Assembly: GCF_047300855.1 (NCBI RefSeq)
Contig: NZ_CP170197.1
Location: forward strand, 620,001-684,000
Length of the DNA stretch: 64,000 nt
Direction: 5' to 3'
Source: Sulfuriferula sp047300855
Lineage (GTDB): Bacteria; Pseudomonadota; Gammaproteobacteria; Burkholderiales; Sulfuriferulaceae
Shown here: positions 36,237 through 44,718 of the stretch, in pieces
Numbering within the stretch: the stretch's first letter is position 1
Layout: each line of letters opens with the position of its first letter
Notes under the pieces: generated by a model
Told to the model about the DNA's origin: nothing
Database searches by the model: none
Seen by the model: the letters and a program-made list of their open reading frames with translations, nothing else
Made by a program: the position numbers and the translations under genes

Positions 36237-38027
36237 ATGAGACTGCATGACCTGTTGCTGGATATCCTGGAAAATGAAACGCTCCAGGCTGTTTTCCAGC
36301 CCATTATGGATTTGCGTGCGGGCCAACTGATAGGCTATGAAGGCCTGATCCGTGGTCCTTCCGACAGTCCACTGCATTCCCCCATCAAGCTGTTGGCTAC
36401 TGCCGAACAATTCGATTTGTCTGGTCGCGTTGAGTCCTTGTGCGTGACCACTGTGCTTGACTGGTTCATCAAGCGAGCCCTGCCCGGGCGCCTGTTTTTG
36501 AATATAAGTCCGCTGGGATTGCTGGATGGTTGCCTGAAAACGGATGAAGTGCAGGCGCTTCTGAATAGTGATGGCTTACCGCGTGACCGTATCGTTTTCG
36601 AGATCACTGAAAGCTCACCCAAGATGGCGCTTGCGCCAGTAGTGGAAGCGATCATGGCATTGCGCGCGGAAGGCTTCCAGATTGCCCTGGATGATTTGGG
36701 CGAGGGTTTCTCCAGTCTCAGGCTATGGTCAGAACTGCAGCCTGATTATGTAAAAATAGACAAGCATTTTGTTCACAGGATTCATCAGGATCCCACCAAG
36801 CTGCAATTCATTCGTTCCATCCAGCAAATTGCCGAGAACGGCGGCGCTCGCCTGATTGCCGAAGGTATTGAAAACCGTGCCGAATTCCAGGTCATCAAAG
36901 ACATGGGAATTTGTTTCGGGCAAGGCTATTTTATTGGTCATCCGCTCGATCGTCCGGCTCATTCACCCAGCCAGGAAGTGCTGGAGTGCATGGCCAGCGC
37001 GCAGATTTGTGTTTATCCGCACACCCAGAAGATCGATGCGCGTAAACATCAATCCCGGAAATTACTGATGGACGCGCCTTCAGTACCACCGAATGCGATG
37101 AGCGAAGAAGTGCTCAAGGTGTTTCAAACGCACCCCAAGCTCCATGCCTTGCCGGTGGTTAAGGATGGCGTGCCCGTTGGCCTGATCAATCGCAGCCTGC
37201 TGATAGACCGATTTTCGCGGGTGTATACGCGCGAGCTGTATGGCCGAAAGCCTTGCGCCATGTTCATGGACAGTGACCCGTTGATTGTCGATATCAAAAC
37301 ACCCGTGGCCGAATTGAGCCAACTGGTGGTCAACAAGGGTAAAAGCAATTTTGCCGATGGATATATCTTCACCGATCGCGGTCTCTACCTGGGGGTCGGG
37401 TCCAGCTTCGATCTGATGCAGGAAATCACCGACTTGCAGATCCAGGCAGCGCGCTATGCCAATCCTTTGACCCTGCTGCCCGGAAATGTGCCGATCACCG
37501 AACATACCGAACGTTTGCTGGAAAATGGGCAGGCATTTTGTGCGTGTTATGCCGATCTGGATCATTTCAAGCCCTTCAACGATGTCTATGGTTATCGCAA
37601 GGGAGATGAGGTCATTCAGATGACGGCCAATTTACTCTCTGTGCATTGTGACCCGGACATGGATTTTGTCGGTCATATCGGTGGAGATGATTTTTTCATG
37701 CTTTTCCAAAGCCCGGATTGGGAACAGCGTTGCCGCAGGATGCTGGATGCATTTGATAGCAGCCTTGCCCGGATGCTGCCTGCGCAAATTCTGACCGCAG
37801 GGGGTTATGAGGCGGAAGACCGGCGCGGTACCATGGAATTCCATCCTTTTCCCGCGTTGTCCATAGGCATAGTGCAGGTTGCACCGGGACGATTTGCAGG
37901 GCATCACGAAGTCGCGGCCGCAGCGACGGAAGTGAAGAAAATGGCAAAACGTACGACAGGTTCCAGTATCTATGTCGATAAACGCAGTAGTGCACAGGAG
38001 CGCGAACAACCACGCGCTGCTGCATAG
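36237..38027 (+). CDS. EAL-CBS-GGDEF cyclic-di-GMP protein
   Basis: Cytosolic signalling protein, 596 residues, with an unusual domain order: EAL phosphodiesterase first (about residues 10-245), two CBS-like repeats (about 270-400), then a GGDEF cyclase (about 420-575). The EAL motif reads EGL (YEGLIRG, E35), with the other catalytic signatures LFLNISP, FEITE, LDDLGEGFSSL, VKIDK and AEGIEN present, so hydrolysis is plausible. The cyclase signature is GGDDF, a permitted variant. The RxxD inhibitory site is absent (PDMD at that place). CBS domains usually bind adenine nucleotides. No membrane helix is seen. A Pho box precedes the gene. Confidence 0.9.
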   Translation: MRLHDLLLDILENETLQAVFQPIMDLRAGQLIGYEGLIRGPSDSPLHSPIKLLATAEQFDLSGRVESLCVTTVLDWFIKRALPGRLFLNISPLGLLDGCLKTDEVQALLNSDGLPRDRIVFEITESSPKMALAPVVEAIMALRAEGFQIALDDLGEGFSSLRLWSELQPDYVKIDKHFVHRIHQDPTKLQFIRSIQQIAENGGARLIAEGIENRAEFQVIKDMGICFGQGYFIGHPLDRPAHSPSQEVLECMASAQICVYPHTQKIDARKHQSRKLLMDAPSVPPNAMSEEVLKVFQTHPKLHALPVVKDGVPVGLINRSLLIDRFSRVYTRELYGRKPCAMFMDSDPLIVDIKTPVAELSQLVVNKGKSNFADGYIFTDRGLYLGVGSSFDLMQEITDLQIQAARYANPLTLLPGNVPITEHTERLLENGQAFCACYADLDHFKPFNDVYGYRKGDEVIQMTANLLSVHCDPDMDFVGHIGGDDFFMLFQSPDWEQRCRRMLDAFDSSLARMLPAQILTAGGYEAEDRRGTMEFHPFPALSIGIVQVAPGRFAGHHEVAAAATEVKKMAKRTTGSSIYVDKRSSAQEREQPRAAA

Positions 38028-38127
38028 CGACCCCTGATTTTGACGCGCATGGGCATGTCATCCTCCAGCAGATGGTGATATAAGAGACGCATAGAAATGA
38101 CGCCTCGGCCATAGGAATTGCTATCAT

Positions 38128-38886
38128 ATGGGCATGAGCATCGTTTTGCGCGTCGCCAGCTACAACATTCATAAAGGGTTTTCCCACTTCAACCGGCGCA
38201 TGGTCATCCATGAGTTGCGTGAGCGGCTACGGGCACTGTCTGCAGATATTGTATTTCTTCAGGAGGTGCAAGGCAGTCACGCTGGCCACGCAGAGCGTTT
38301 CGCCAACTGGCCCACTACCCCTCAGTACGAATTTCTCGCCGACAGCGTATGGCCGGACTTCGCCTATGGCAAAAACGCCGTCTATGATGCAGGTCACCAT
38401 GGCAATGCCATCTTGTCGCGCTATCCCATCCTGCGCTGGGAAAATCTGGATATTTCCGCCCATGCTTACGAATCGCGCGGCTTGCTGCACGCCGAAATGG
38501 CGGTACCCGGGATGAAACAGGCGCTGCATTGCCTGTGCGTGCACATGGGTTTGTTCGAGCGTGGACGTGCCATTCAGATGCATTTGCTGGCTGAGCGTAT
38601 CCGCAGCGCAGTCCCGGATGATGCGCCGCTCATTATTGCCGGCGACTTTAACGATTGGCGTATCCGGGCCGGGAAGCAATTGGCCCAGGAGCTGGGATTG
38701 AGAGAAGTGTTCGAGCTGGCTAATGGCAGTCCGGCACGCAGTTTTCCCTCGGCGTTTCCAATGTTTCACCTGGATCGAATCTATGTGCGTGGTTTTGATG
38801 TTGCCGAAGCGAGGGTAATGCATGGCGCCTACTGGCGACGTATTTCTGACCATGCCGCACTTACGGCAACCCTTAAGCACGCATGA
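38128..38886 (+). CDS. Endonuclease/exonuclease/phosphatase family protein (YbhP-like)
   Basis: Metal-dependent phosphoesterase fold, 252 residues. It has the N-terminal VASYNIHKG, the catalytic LQEVQG, the GDFNDW motif and the C-terminal SDHAAL. The start is ATG at 38128 or 38134. It is followed in a 4-base overlap (ATGA) by a cardiolipin synthase gene. E. coli has the same pair, ybhP-clsB, so the enzyme probably acts on a lipid-linked or envelope substrate rather than DNA. No signal peptide. Confidence 0.87.
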   Translation: MGMSIVLRVASYNIHKGFSHFNRRMVIHELRERLRALSADIVFLQEVQGSHAGHAERFANWPTTPQYEFLADSVWPDFAYGKNAVYDAGHHGNAILSRYPILRWENLDISAHAYESRGLLHAEMAVPGMKQALHCLCVHMGLFERGRAIQMHLLAERIRSAVPDDAPLIIAGDFNDWRIRAGKQLAQELGLREVFELANGSPARSFPSAFPMFHLDRIYVRGFDVAEARVMHGAYWRRISDHAALTATLKHA

Positions 38887-40040
38887 CACCAGGCCTCCTG
38901 TCCGGTAACCGCATTACCCTGCTGCAAAATGGTGTGGAGTTTTTCCCCGAGCTGGAAGCTTCGATAGAGGCCGCCCAGCACGAAATCCACCTGGAAACAT
39001 ACATTTTTGCAAACGACGTGACCGGTCGTACGATAGCAGCAGCGCTGTCGCGTGCCGCATTGAGAGGGGTGACAGTCCGTTTGGTGCTGGACGGATTCGG
39101 CAGCAAGGCATTGCCAAGCCAGCTACTGAACGAGATGCGTCGCGACGGGGTTGAGATTTTAATATTTCGCCCAGAACCCGGAATACTGCACCTGCGCCGC
39201 AACCGCCTGCGCCGTCTGCACCGCAAGCTGTGCATGATTGATGGACGCACCGCGTTCGTGGGCGGCATCAATATCATTGACGATATGGATACACCCGGAC
39301 AGATTCCACCGCGCTACGATTATGCAGTTCGTGTGGAGGGACCGGTGCTCGCTCAGATCGCGCCCGTGATGCGGCGCCTGTGGAAGCTGGTGAAATGGAC
39401 GCAAGGCCGCAGGGTGCACCGGTTGCATTCAGTGGCGGTGCATTCGGCCCCCGCTGGCGAACAACAGGCGGCGTTGCTGATACGCGACAACCTGCGCCAC
39501 CGGCGCGATATTGAAGAAGCCTATCTGGATGCCATCAATGCGGCGCGCGATGAAATCATTATTGCCAATGCCTACTTCCTGCCCGGTATCCGTTTCCGCC
39601 GTGCGTTGATCGAAGCGGCAGGGCGCGGCGTGAGGGTTTCCCTGCTATTGCAGGGCAGGGTGGAATATCGCCTGCTGCACTATGCCTCGCGCGCTCTTTA
39701 CGGCCAATTCCTGGCGGCAGGCATTACCATATGCGAATACCACAAGAGCTTTCTGCACGCCAAAGTCGCGGTAATCGACCAGCGCTGGGCCACCGTGGGC
39801 TCCAGTAATATTGACCCATTTAGTCTGTTACTGGCACGCGAGGCCAATATCGTGCTCGAAGACCATGCATTCGCCGGGCAACTGCATGCCAGCCTGCAAG
39901 CGGCCATCGATACGGGTAGCCGGTGTCTTGTCCACGACCATTGGCTGCATCGACCCTGGTATAAGCGCAGTCTGGGCTGGCTGGCTTATGGCACAGTAAG
40001 ATTCATGATGGGGATGCTGGGATACGGCAAGCTCAATTGA
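38883..40040 (+). CDS. clsB: Cardiolipin synthase B (phospholipase D family)
   Basis: Makes cardiolipin from phosphatidylglycerol and related phospholipids at the inner membrane. It is 385 residues with two HKD motifs: LHRKLCMIDGRTAFVGGIN in the first half and LHAKVAVIDQRWATVGSSN in the second. There is no N-terminal pair of transmembrane helices, which separates ClsB from ClsA. The start overlaps the YbhP-like gene by 4 bases. The C-terminal LGWLAYGTVRFMMGMLGYG is hydrophobic and may dock on the membrane. Confidence 0.92.
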   Translation: MTPGLLSGNRITLLQNGVEFFPELEASIEAAQHEIHLETYIFANDVTGRTIAAALSRAALRGVTVRLVLDGFGSKALPSQLLNEMRRDGVEILIFRPEPGILHLRRNRLRRLHRKLCMIDGRTAFVGGINIIDDMDTPGQIPPRYDYAVRVEGPVLAQIAPVMRRLWKLVKWTQGRRVHRLHSVAVHSAPAGEQQAALLIRDNLRHRRDIEEAYLDAINAARDEIIIANAYFLPGIRFRRALIEAAGRGVRVSLLLQGRVEYRLLHYASRALYGQFLAAGITICEYHKSFLHAKVAVIDQRWATVGSSNIDPFSLLLAREANIVLEDHAFAGQLHASLQAAIDTGSRCLVHDHWLHRPWYKRSLGWLAYGTVRFMMGMLGYGKLN

Positions 40041-40125
40041 AGAAATAGGTAGCGCGATGAATTTCTCTTATGACCAGCCAGAGACGGGATCGCTGGTCTA
40101 TGCTGAATAACTGGAGGAAAAAATC

Positions 40126-40359
40126 ATGCTCACATCCATCGCCAATGTCATGTTTCACCTCGATCGCAATCTCGGCCCTACGGAAAAAGTGGTGCTTGAA
40201 GACTGCGTACGCGAAGATCCCTGCGTCATCAGCGCCCATGTTTCACCATCCGCCCCGCACCTCATGCTGGTCGCCTACGATCCTGACTGCACCAGTATGC
40301 GGGCTATCCATCAAACGCTCGCCGAGCGCGGAGTGGATGCGCAGCTGGTGGGGCTGTGA
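40126..40359 (+). CDS. Small hypothetical protein, HMA-like size
   Basis: Soluble protein of 77 residues, not recognised with certainty. GGAGG at 40113-40117 is an excellent ribosome binding site. The pattern of ANVMFHLDRNLGPTEKVVLEDCVRE, VISAHVSPSAPHLMLVAYDP and MRAIHQTLAERGVDAQLVG suggests a beta-alpha-beta-beta-alpha-beta fold like heavy-metal-associated domains, but the CxxC metal motif is absent. It lies between clsB and the DsrE-like gene, which points the other way; a long hairpin separates it from the latter. Confidence 0.7.
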   Translation: MLTSIANVMFHLDRNLGPTEKVVLEDCVREDPCVISAHVSPSAPHLMLVAYDPDCTSMRAIHQTLAERGVDAQLVGL

Positions 40360-40380
40360 CCTGTTTGAATTGCTGGAGTG

Positions 40381-40414
40381 CTCCGGAAGAAATGTAGCTG
40401 CATTTCCTCCGGAG
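40381..40414. terminator. Convergent hairpin between two genes
   Basis: CTCCGGA-A-GAAATG and CATTTC-C-TCCGGAG pair as a 14-bp stem with one A-C mismatch around TAGCTG. It lies between the stops of the small plus-strand gene and the minus-strand DsrE-like gene. No strong U-tract is seen on either side, so termination may be Rho-assisted or weak. Confidence 0.5.
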
Positions 40415-40447
40415 TTGGTCGTATCTGGGCGCCAAGAACAGGCTATT

Positions 40448-40903
40448 TCAGGGACGAATATAGGCATAGCCTTCTCGTTGCCGGTGCATGATCTCAGGCA
40501 CCCCGGATTTAACGTAATTCAGATTGGGCAGCATGTCATCCCTGGTCAGATTGGTCTTCCTCATGGTGTTTTCGCAGGCAACTACCTTGATTCCGCTCGC
40601 GATCGCATCCGCTACTCTGGTGCCAACAGGTGAGTCCAGTTTCAAAATTGGCAGGCCAGGTCCGTACGCGACTATTTCAATGTCCACCTTGTCCTTACCA
40701 ATATCTTCTTGTACGTTTTCGGCATTATTCAGGGCGAGCGCCCATTTTTTCGGATCATTGTCACTCACCTGAATGACCACCTTTTCTTTAACAGCAACGG
40801 CTGGGTGATGGGCTCGTGCGCTTGCCGCCTGGGCAGGCTGGAAAATTGCCAGTCCGCCCCAAAAAAGCGCAAGTAGCATGTAGATGGCTGGTTTTTTTCG
40901 CAT
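40448..40903 (-). CDS. Exported DsrE/F-like protein
   Basis: Protein of 151 residues from the ATG at 40903, which has an AAGGAG ribosome binding site 6 bases upstream; an earlier in-frame start is worse. There is a signal peptide (MRKKPAIYMLLALFWGG, cleavage near QPAQA/A). The mature domain looks like the DsrE/DsrF (COG1416) fold: KVVIQVSDNDPKKWALALNN, VDIEIVAYGPGL and a single cysteine C110 in CENTM. It ends in YAYIRP. Family members relay sulfur or are used in sulfur-oxidation systems; this one would act in the periplasm. It is divergent from the two-component pair. Confidence 0.78.
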   Translation of the reverse strand: MRKKPAIYMLLALFWGGLAIFQPAQAASARAHHPAVAVKEKVVIQVSDNDPKKWALALNNAENVQEDIGKDKVDIEIVAYGPGLPILKLDSPVGTRVADAIASGIKVVACENTMRKTNLTRDDMLPNLNYVKSGVPEIMHRQREGYAYIRP

Positions 40904-41032
40904 GTTATCTCCTTCCGATAGGTAGTGAGTCGATATTCTTCCTTGCAGGAATAAACCTGCCAGGCCCACTATTGCGATATATCGGATTTAAGGAAAGCGT
41001 TCGAAACGCAAATAATCAGTATCGACCGGTCA

Positions 41033-41062
41033 TTCATGACTGTGCATCTGCACAGTCATGAA
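41033..41062. promoter_or_regulatory. Perfect 30-bp inverted repeat (candidate operator)
   Basis: TTCATGACTGTGCA at 41033-41046 and TGCACAGTCATGAA at 41049-41062 are exact 14-base inverted arms separated by TC. The site lies between the divergent DsrE-like gene and the kinase gene, 54 bases before the kinase start. A TATAAA at 41076-41081 is a possible -10; its -35 would fall inside the right arm. This suits an activator or repressor dimer controlling the kinase gene. Confidence 0.65.
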
Positions 41063-41115
41063 GGTAAATATCAAGTATAAAATCAAAACGATACTTAATA
41101 GCGCAAGGCCAGACC

Positions 41116-42504
41116 ATGCCGAGATTGCCATTTGTCTATCAGCTCGCACTTGCCCCGGCAGTAATCATTGCATTGCTCACCGGCCTGACAGGATATTCAT
41201 TGCTTGGTCTGGCCCAGATTCGTCATGAAAATGAGATCGTGCGGCAGTGGGTTCGTATTACTGATCGCCTGCACTTGGCAATGGGTGCAGGGTACCGGCT
41301 TCAGAAAATCATTGCGCTCCCGTTGCGCAGTAATCCAGCGACTCCGCTCTCGGCAACGCCGGAATATCTCGGACAATCGGCTATTTTTTCCGAGAACCTG
41401 TTATATCCCGAGGTGCTCTATAAGATGCCTTCCGATCTGCGTGCGTTTGTAGAGAAGGAGCAGGCAATCATAAATAATCCCGCCGGATACGATCCTGCGC
41501 GGGTCAATTTGGCGTTGGCGCAAGTGTTGCCAAAACTTGAAGCATTCAACAGTGCTTTATGGGATAGAAAACGCGAGGCTTATGCAAATTACTACACCAG
41601 GCTCAACAGCGCTATTGCCGATTTGGCAGAGACGTCGCTGTACATGCTGCTTGCATGCCTGTTTCTAGCCGTGCTTCTATCGGCGATTACCGTACGGTCG
41701 GTTCGCTCGCGGATTGGAGCACTTGCCAGGCAAGCACGATCCCTGTGCAGTGGAAATCTGGTGCCTGTGGATGCACCATCAACCATCCGCGATGAGCTTG
41801 ACGAACTGGCTGGCTGTGTTGCCGACATGACCCAGCGTCTCCTCAATGTTGTTGCCGTGGAAAAAGTCCTGCAGGGCGCTGAAAATGAACGCAAGCGCAT
41901 CGCCATGGATCTGCATGACCAGGTGCTTGCCGATTTAACATCGGTGGCACGTATCCTGGAAACCGTTGAAAAACTGCCGGACAGAGGTGTCGAACAAGCA
42001 GTTCAATTGGCATCGCTAAGAAAGGATGTCGTCAACATTTCCACCGACATACGGCGCATTATCGACGATCTTCATCCACAAACGCTGGATATCCTCGGCC
42101 TGGAAGCCGCAACCCGTTCTTTCCTTGAGCGTAACGCAGCAGGATCGCCGCGCTGGATGCTCCACTTTGAACACGCTGCCGAACAAGCCCTGACAGAGTT
42201 TCAGCGCGTTAATTTATTTCGCATCATCAGTGAGTCCGCCACCAATGTCCTACGCCATGCGCATGCCTCGCTGGGCGAGATTGCCTTGCGCGCAGTGGGC
42301 GACCATATTGTATTAACGATCGATGATGACGGCGTAGGGATTGCGGCATCTGGCACAGAGGGTCACGGGCTCTCCAATCTGCGTCAGCGTGCTCGTGCAA
42401 TGGGTGCCACATTCAAACATGAGCATTCCCGCTTCAATACAGGTACCCGGCTGGATTTTCGCTGGTTGCTTACCTCTCAGCGTGAAGTGAACCCCAAACC
42501 ATGA
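41116..42504 (+). CDS. NarX-type sensor histidine kinase
   Basis: Inner-membrane sensor, 462 residues. Transmembrane helices are at about residues 9-31 and 174-196, flanking a periplasmic, mostly helical domain of about 140 residues; a HAMP domain follows. The dimerisation domain is of the HisKA_3 type with phosphohistidine near residue 267 (ERKRIAMDLHDQVLADL) and the HATPase has SESATNVLRHAHA and DDDGVGI, GHGLSNLRQRA. This is the NarX/DegS-like family that pairs with NarL-type regulators. The stop overlaps the next gene by 4 bases (ATGA). Confidence 0.92.
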   Translation: MPRLPFVYQLALAPAVIIALLTGLTGYSLLGLAQIRHENEIVRQWVRITDRLHLAMGAGYRLQKIIALPLRSNPATPLSATPEYLGQSAIFSENLLYPEVLYKMPSDLRAFVEKEQAIINNPAGYDPARVNLALAQVLPKLEAFNSALWDRKREAYANYYTRLNSAIADLAETSLYMLLACLFLAVLLSAITVRSVRSRIGALARQARSLCSGNLVPVDAPSTIRDELDELAGCVADMTQRLLNVVAVEKVLQGAENERKRIAMDLHDQVLADLTSVARILETVEKLPDRGVEQAVQLASLRKDVVNISTDIRRIIDDLHPQTLDILGLEAATRSFLERNAAGSPRWMLHFEHAAEQALTEFQRVNLFRIISESATNVLRHAHASLGEIALRAVGDHIVLTIDDDGVGIAASGTEGHGLSNLRQRARAMGATFKHEHSRFNTGTRLDFRWLLTSQREVNPKP

Positions 42505-43232
42505 ATGCCAGCCACACCCTGATCGTAGCGGACGATAATCACCGAGATCGCGGTTTCCTCATCGAGTTGCTTGCGCCACGTCGGGTGATACCGGCAGAGA
42601 ATGGCATGGAAGCATTGTCCTTGTGCACTGAGTTAGATGAGCCCTGGGTCATTACGGATATCCAGATGCCCAAAATAAACGGCATTGAACTGGCTCGCAG
42701 GGTATGGGAAACCAAGCCGGGCGCGCGCTTTCTGTTCTGGTCGCAGTATGACGACGAAATGTACGTACGCGCACTCGCAAAAATAGTTCCGGCGGAAACC
42801 GTTTACGGCTACATCCTGAAAAATAATTCGCTGGAGGTTCTTGAAAAAGCGGTAAACGCGGTTTTCGAGGAATGCCAATGCTGGATTGATCCACAAGTGC
42901 GCCCGGTGCAGGCCAGGGCGCACAAACACGCCACGTCGATCACCGACATCGAATTTGAAGTTCTGATAGACCTCGCGCTGGGGCTGACAGATAACGCCAT
43001 CGCGGAACGGCACTATCTGTCCCGGCGTGGCGTCCAGAATCGACTCCAGTCGCTTTACATGAAGCTTGGCGCCAATGCGGAAGCCTCTACTTTGTGCGAC
43101 AGCGAACTGATCAATGTGCGTATGCGTGCAGTGGCGCTTGCCTTGCAGCGTGGATTAGTCAATCAATTTGAACTCCAGAAAGAGGAAGAAAAATTGGCCG
43201 CCTGGATCAAGTTTCAAAACAGCCATGCATGA
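42501..43232 (+). CDS. NarL/LuxR-type response regulator
   Basis: Regulator of 243 residues overlapping the kinase by 4 bases. The receiver has D11-D12 and phosphoacceptor D53 (VITDIQMPKING) and the lysine in GYILKNNS. The C-terminal DNA-binding part (ITDIEFEVLIDLALGLTDNAIAERHYLSRRGVQNRLQSL) is a LuxR-like helix-turn-helix, although somewhat divergent. A further 35 residues, rich in Glu and Lys, follow the domain. It is likely to bind the 30-bp inverted repeat at 41033, though this is inferred. Confidence 0.9.
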   Translation: MNASHTLIVADDNHRDRGFLIELLAPRRVIPAENGMEALSLCTELDEPWVITDIQMPKINGIELARRVWETKPGARFLFWSQYDDEMYVRALAKIVPAETVYGYILKNNSLEVLEKAVNAVFEECQCWIDPQVRPVQARAHKHATSITDIEFEVLIDLALGLTDNAIAERHYLSRRGVQNRLQSLYMKLGANAEASTLCDSELINVRMRAVALALQRGLVNQFELQKEEEKLAAWIKFQNSHA

Positions 43233-43289
43233 ACACAGTGTCTGGCCTGTTTGTGCCATGCCGCCAATTCAATCCATAGGAGATGCGCC

Positions 43290-43793
43290 GTGAGATGGAA
43301 ACAGTCCGTCATGGTTATTTTAAGTATGCTGACATGCCTGGGTACCGCGACTGCGAAGGACATTGCTGTCCCCTATGGAACCGCTACGGTTAAAACGCGT
43401 CCGACTCCTGTTCTCAATACCGTGTTCGACGTAAGCTATGACGACCCGCAAAAACTCGATCTCCTCTATGATTTTGTGCGGAATACCCGCCAGGTTACGC
43501 GCGGAAAAGTGGCGATCGTTACTCATGGTCCTGAACTCAGGGCTTTCGCCAAGGAAAACTATGCAAAATACCAGGCCATTGTTGACAAAATGGCCGCTCT
43601 GTCAAAAGAGGGCGTGGTGTTTTACATGTGCAGCAATGCCATGAAAATGGCCGGTTATAAGCCCGAGGATATGGTTGGTTTTATTACCGTGGTGCCATCC
43701 GGTTTTGCGGAAATCGCCTATCTTGAATACAGGGGTTACCAGTACATCAATCCGACGCCTTTATCCACTGAGGATATACGCAAAATCAAATAA
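43290..43793 (+). CDS. Second exported DsrE/F-like protein
   Basis: Protein of 167 residues. GTG at 43290 is preferred, with TAGGAG at the right distance; ATG at 43311 would cut into the signal peptide. Signal peptide MRWKQSVMVILSMLTCLGTA, cleavage near residue 22. The mature part shares features with the minus-strand paralogue: VAIVTHGPEL, a cysteine C114 in MCSNAMKM (a C-x-N-x-M pattern like CENTM) and the C-terminal YQYINP. The two differ in most other positions. It follows the response regulator after 57 bases. Confidence 0.78.
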   Translation: MRWKQSVMVILSMLTCLGTATAKDIAVPYGTATVKTRPTPVLNTVFDVSYDDPQKLDLLYDFVRNTRQVTRGKVAIVTHGPELRAFAKENYAKYQAIVDKMAALSKEGVVFYMCSNAMKMAGYKPEDMVGFITVVPSGFAEIAYLEYRGYQYINPTPLSTEDIRKIK

Positions 43794-43993
43794 GCGGAGC
43801 ACTCGTTCCGCTACAGTTACGAGTGCGAGTCGATTCATGGAAAGAATACATATGGCTGTGTTCCAAACCCGTCCGCACTGAAGTTTCCATCTCGGGTACA
43901 TCATGGTGCGAATTTTTTATTTTCTTCTATAGTCAAACTTGTTTTGTTATTTAACGCTGATCATAAGGTTTCTAAAATAGTCGAGAGGTATTC
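43794..43993. promoter_or_regulatory. Gap with alternative hairpins before the DUF2173 genes
   Basis: GCGGA at 43794-43798 can pair with TCCGC at 43807-43811, or GCACTCG at 43799-43805 can pair with CGAGTGC at 43820-43826, and the two exclude each other. A TATAGT -10 at 43928-43933 has a poor -35, which would suit an activated promoter. No gene is seen here. Confidence 0.4.
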
Positions 43994-44353
43994 ATGTCAA
44001 GATCATCGGAATTGCTGAAACTTTCAGGTGCCATGGCTGCGGGCCTGTTTTCGCGAAAAGGATTGCTGGAAGAGTTTGAAGGCTCTTTCCCCATGACGGA
44101 GGCCCAGTCGATGGCTAGCTTATGTTCCTCCATTACGCTCACCATGGAAATGCAAGGCCTGCTCCTGGACCGTCTGGCGAATAAGTCAGGCTGGGAATCC
44201 TGCTATGGCTGGGCGATGTGGGGTCCGGAAACGTGCATAGCCAGTGTACGAGACAGCATGTGCATTTTGGATCTGCAAAGGGCTTCGTTTGGCGAAGTGA
44301 TTTCGGTCATGCGCCAATCTGCAGGGGTGGATGATGAAATGAATGCTGCATGA
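43994..44353 (+). CDS. Roadblock/DUF2173-like protein 1
   Basis: Small protein of 119 residues. GAGAGG lies before the ATG. With its two neighbours it shares a pattern: a leading L-x-L-x-G-x-x-A-A block, a K-G-x-L-x-E-x-x-G segment, then A-x-L-C, a long helix, and S-G-W-x-x-x-x-G-W-x-M-W-G followed by an FGEV-like end. The fold resembles small Roadblock/LC7 domains and DUF2173 (recall, not searched). It has extra cysteines (CSS, SCYG, MCIL). No signal peptide or helix in the membrane. The function is unknown. Confidence 0.7.
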   Translation: MSRSSELLKLSGAMAAGLFSRKGLLEEFEGSFPMTEAQSMASLCSSITLTMEMQGLLLDRLANKSGWESCYGWAMWGPETCIASVRDSMCILDLQRASFGEVISVMRQSAGVDDEMNAA

Positions 44354-44364
44354 AAGGAAATAAT

Positions 44365-44697
44365 ATGCCTACATTGGATCAATTGATGTCTTTGCCCGGC
44401 GTGTATGGTGCAATCGAGTTTTCCTGTAAGGGTGAGCTGGGTGAAATGCGTGGCGAAATCGATAAAGAATTCGCCGAGCTGGTCGCCCAGATGTGCGCAG
44501 CCAACGTCGCAATTTACCGAATGCAGGCGACAGGGTGGAGCAAATATACTGACCAGCGGGGTTTTCTGCCGGAACGTGGTTTTGCTTTCCTGAGCCTCGA
44601 TCACGTAATGATGGGTATGGGAAGCCAGGCTATCCTGGCGCATGCTAAAGATTTTGATTATGACCGAGCTTATACAGTCTTCAATGAAAACGTCTAG
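44365..44697 (+). CDS. Roadblock/DUF2173-like protein 2
   Basis: Protein of 110 residues. Start ATG at 44365 has AAAGGA 6 bases upstream; an earlier ATG at 44350 would overlap the previous stop as ATGA. The N-terminal LDQLMSLPGVYGAIEFSCKG, the LVAQMCAANVAIY helix and the ATGW motif match the neighbours. The C-terminal half (RGFAFLSLDHVMMGMGSQAIL) resembles DUF2173 members most closely. It is cytosolic. Partner binding among the three proteins is plausible from the shared fold. Confidence 0.7.
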   Translation: MPTLDQLMSLPGVYGAIEFSCKGELGEMRGEIDKEFAELVAQMCAANVAIYRMQATGWSKYTDQRGFLPERGFAFLSLDHVMMGMGSQAILAHAKDFDYDRAYTVFNENV

Positions 44698-44718
44698 CCA
44701 TGCAAGGAGGATGGAGCC

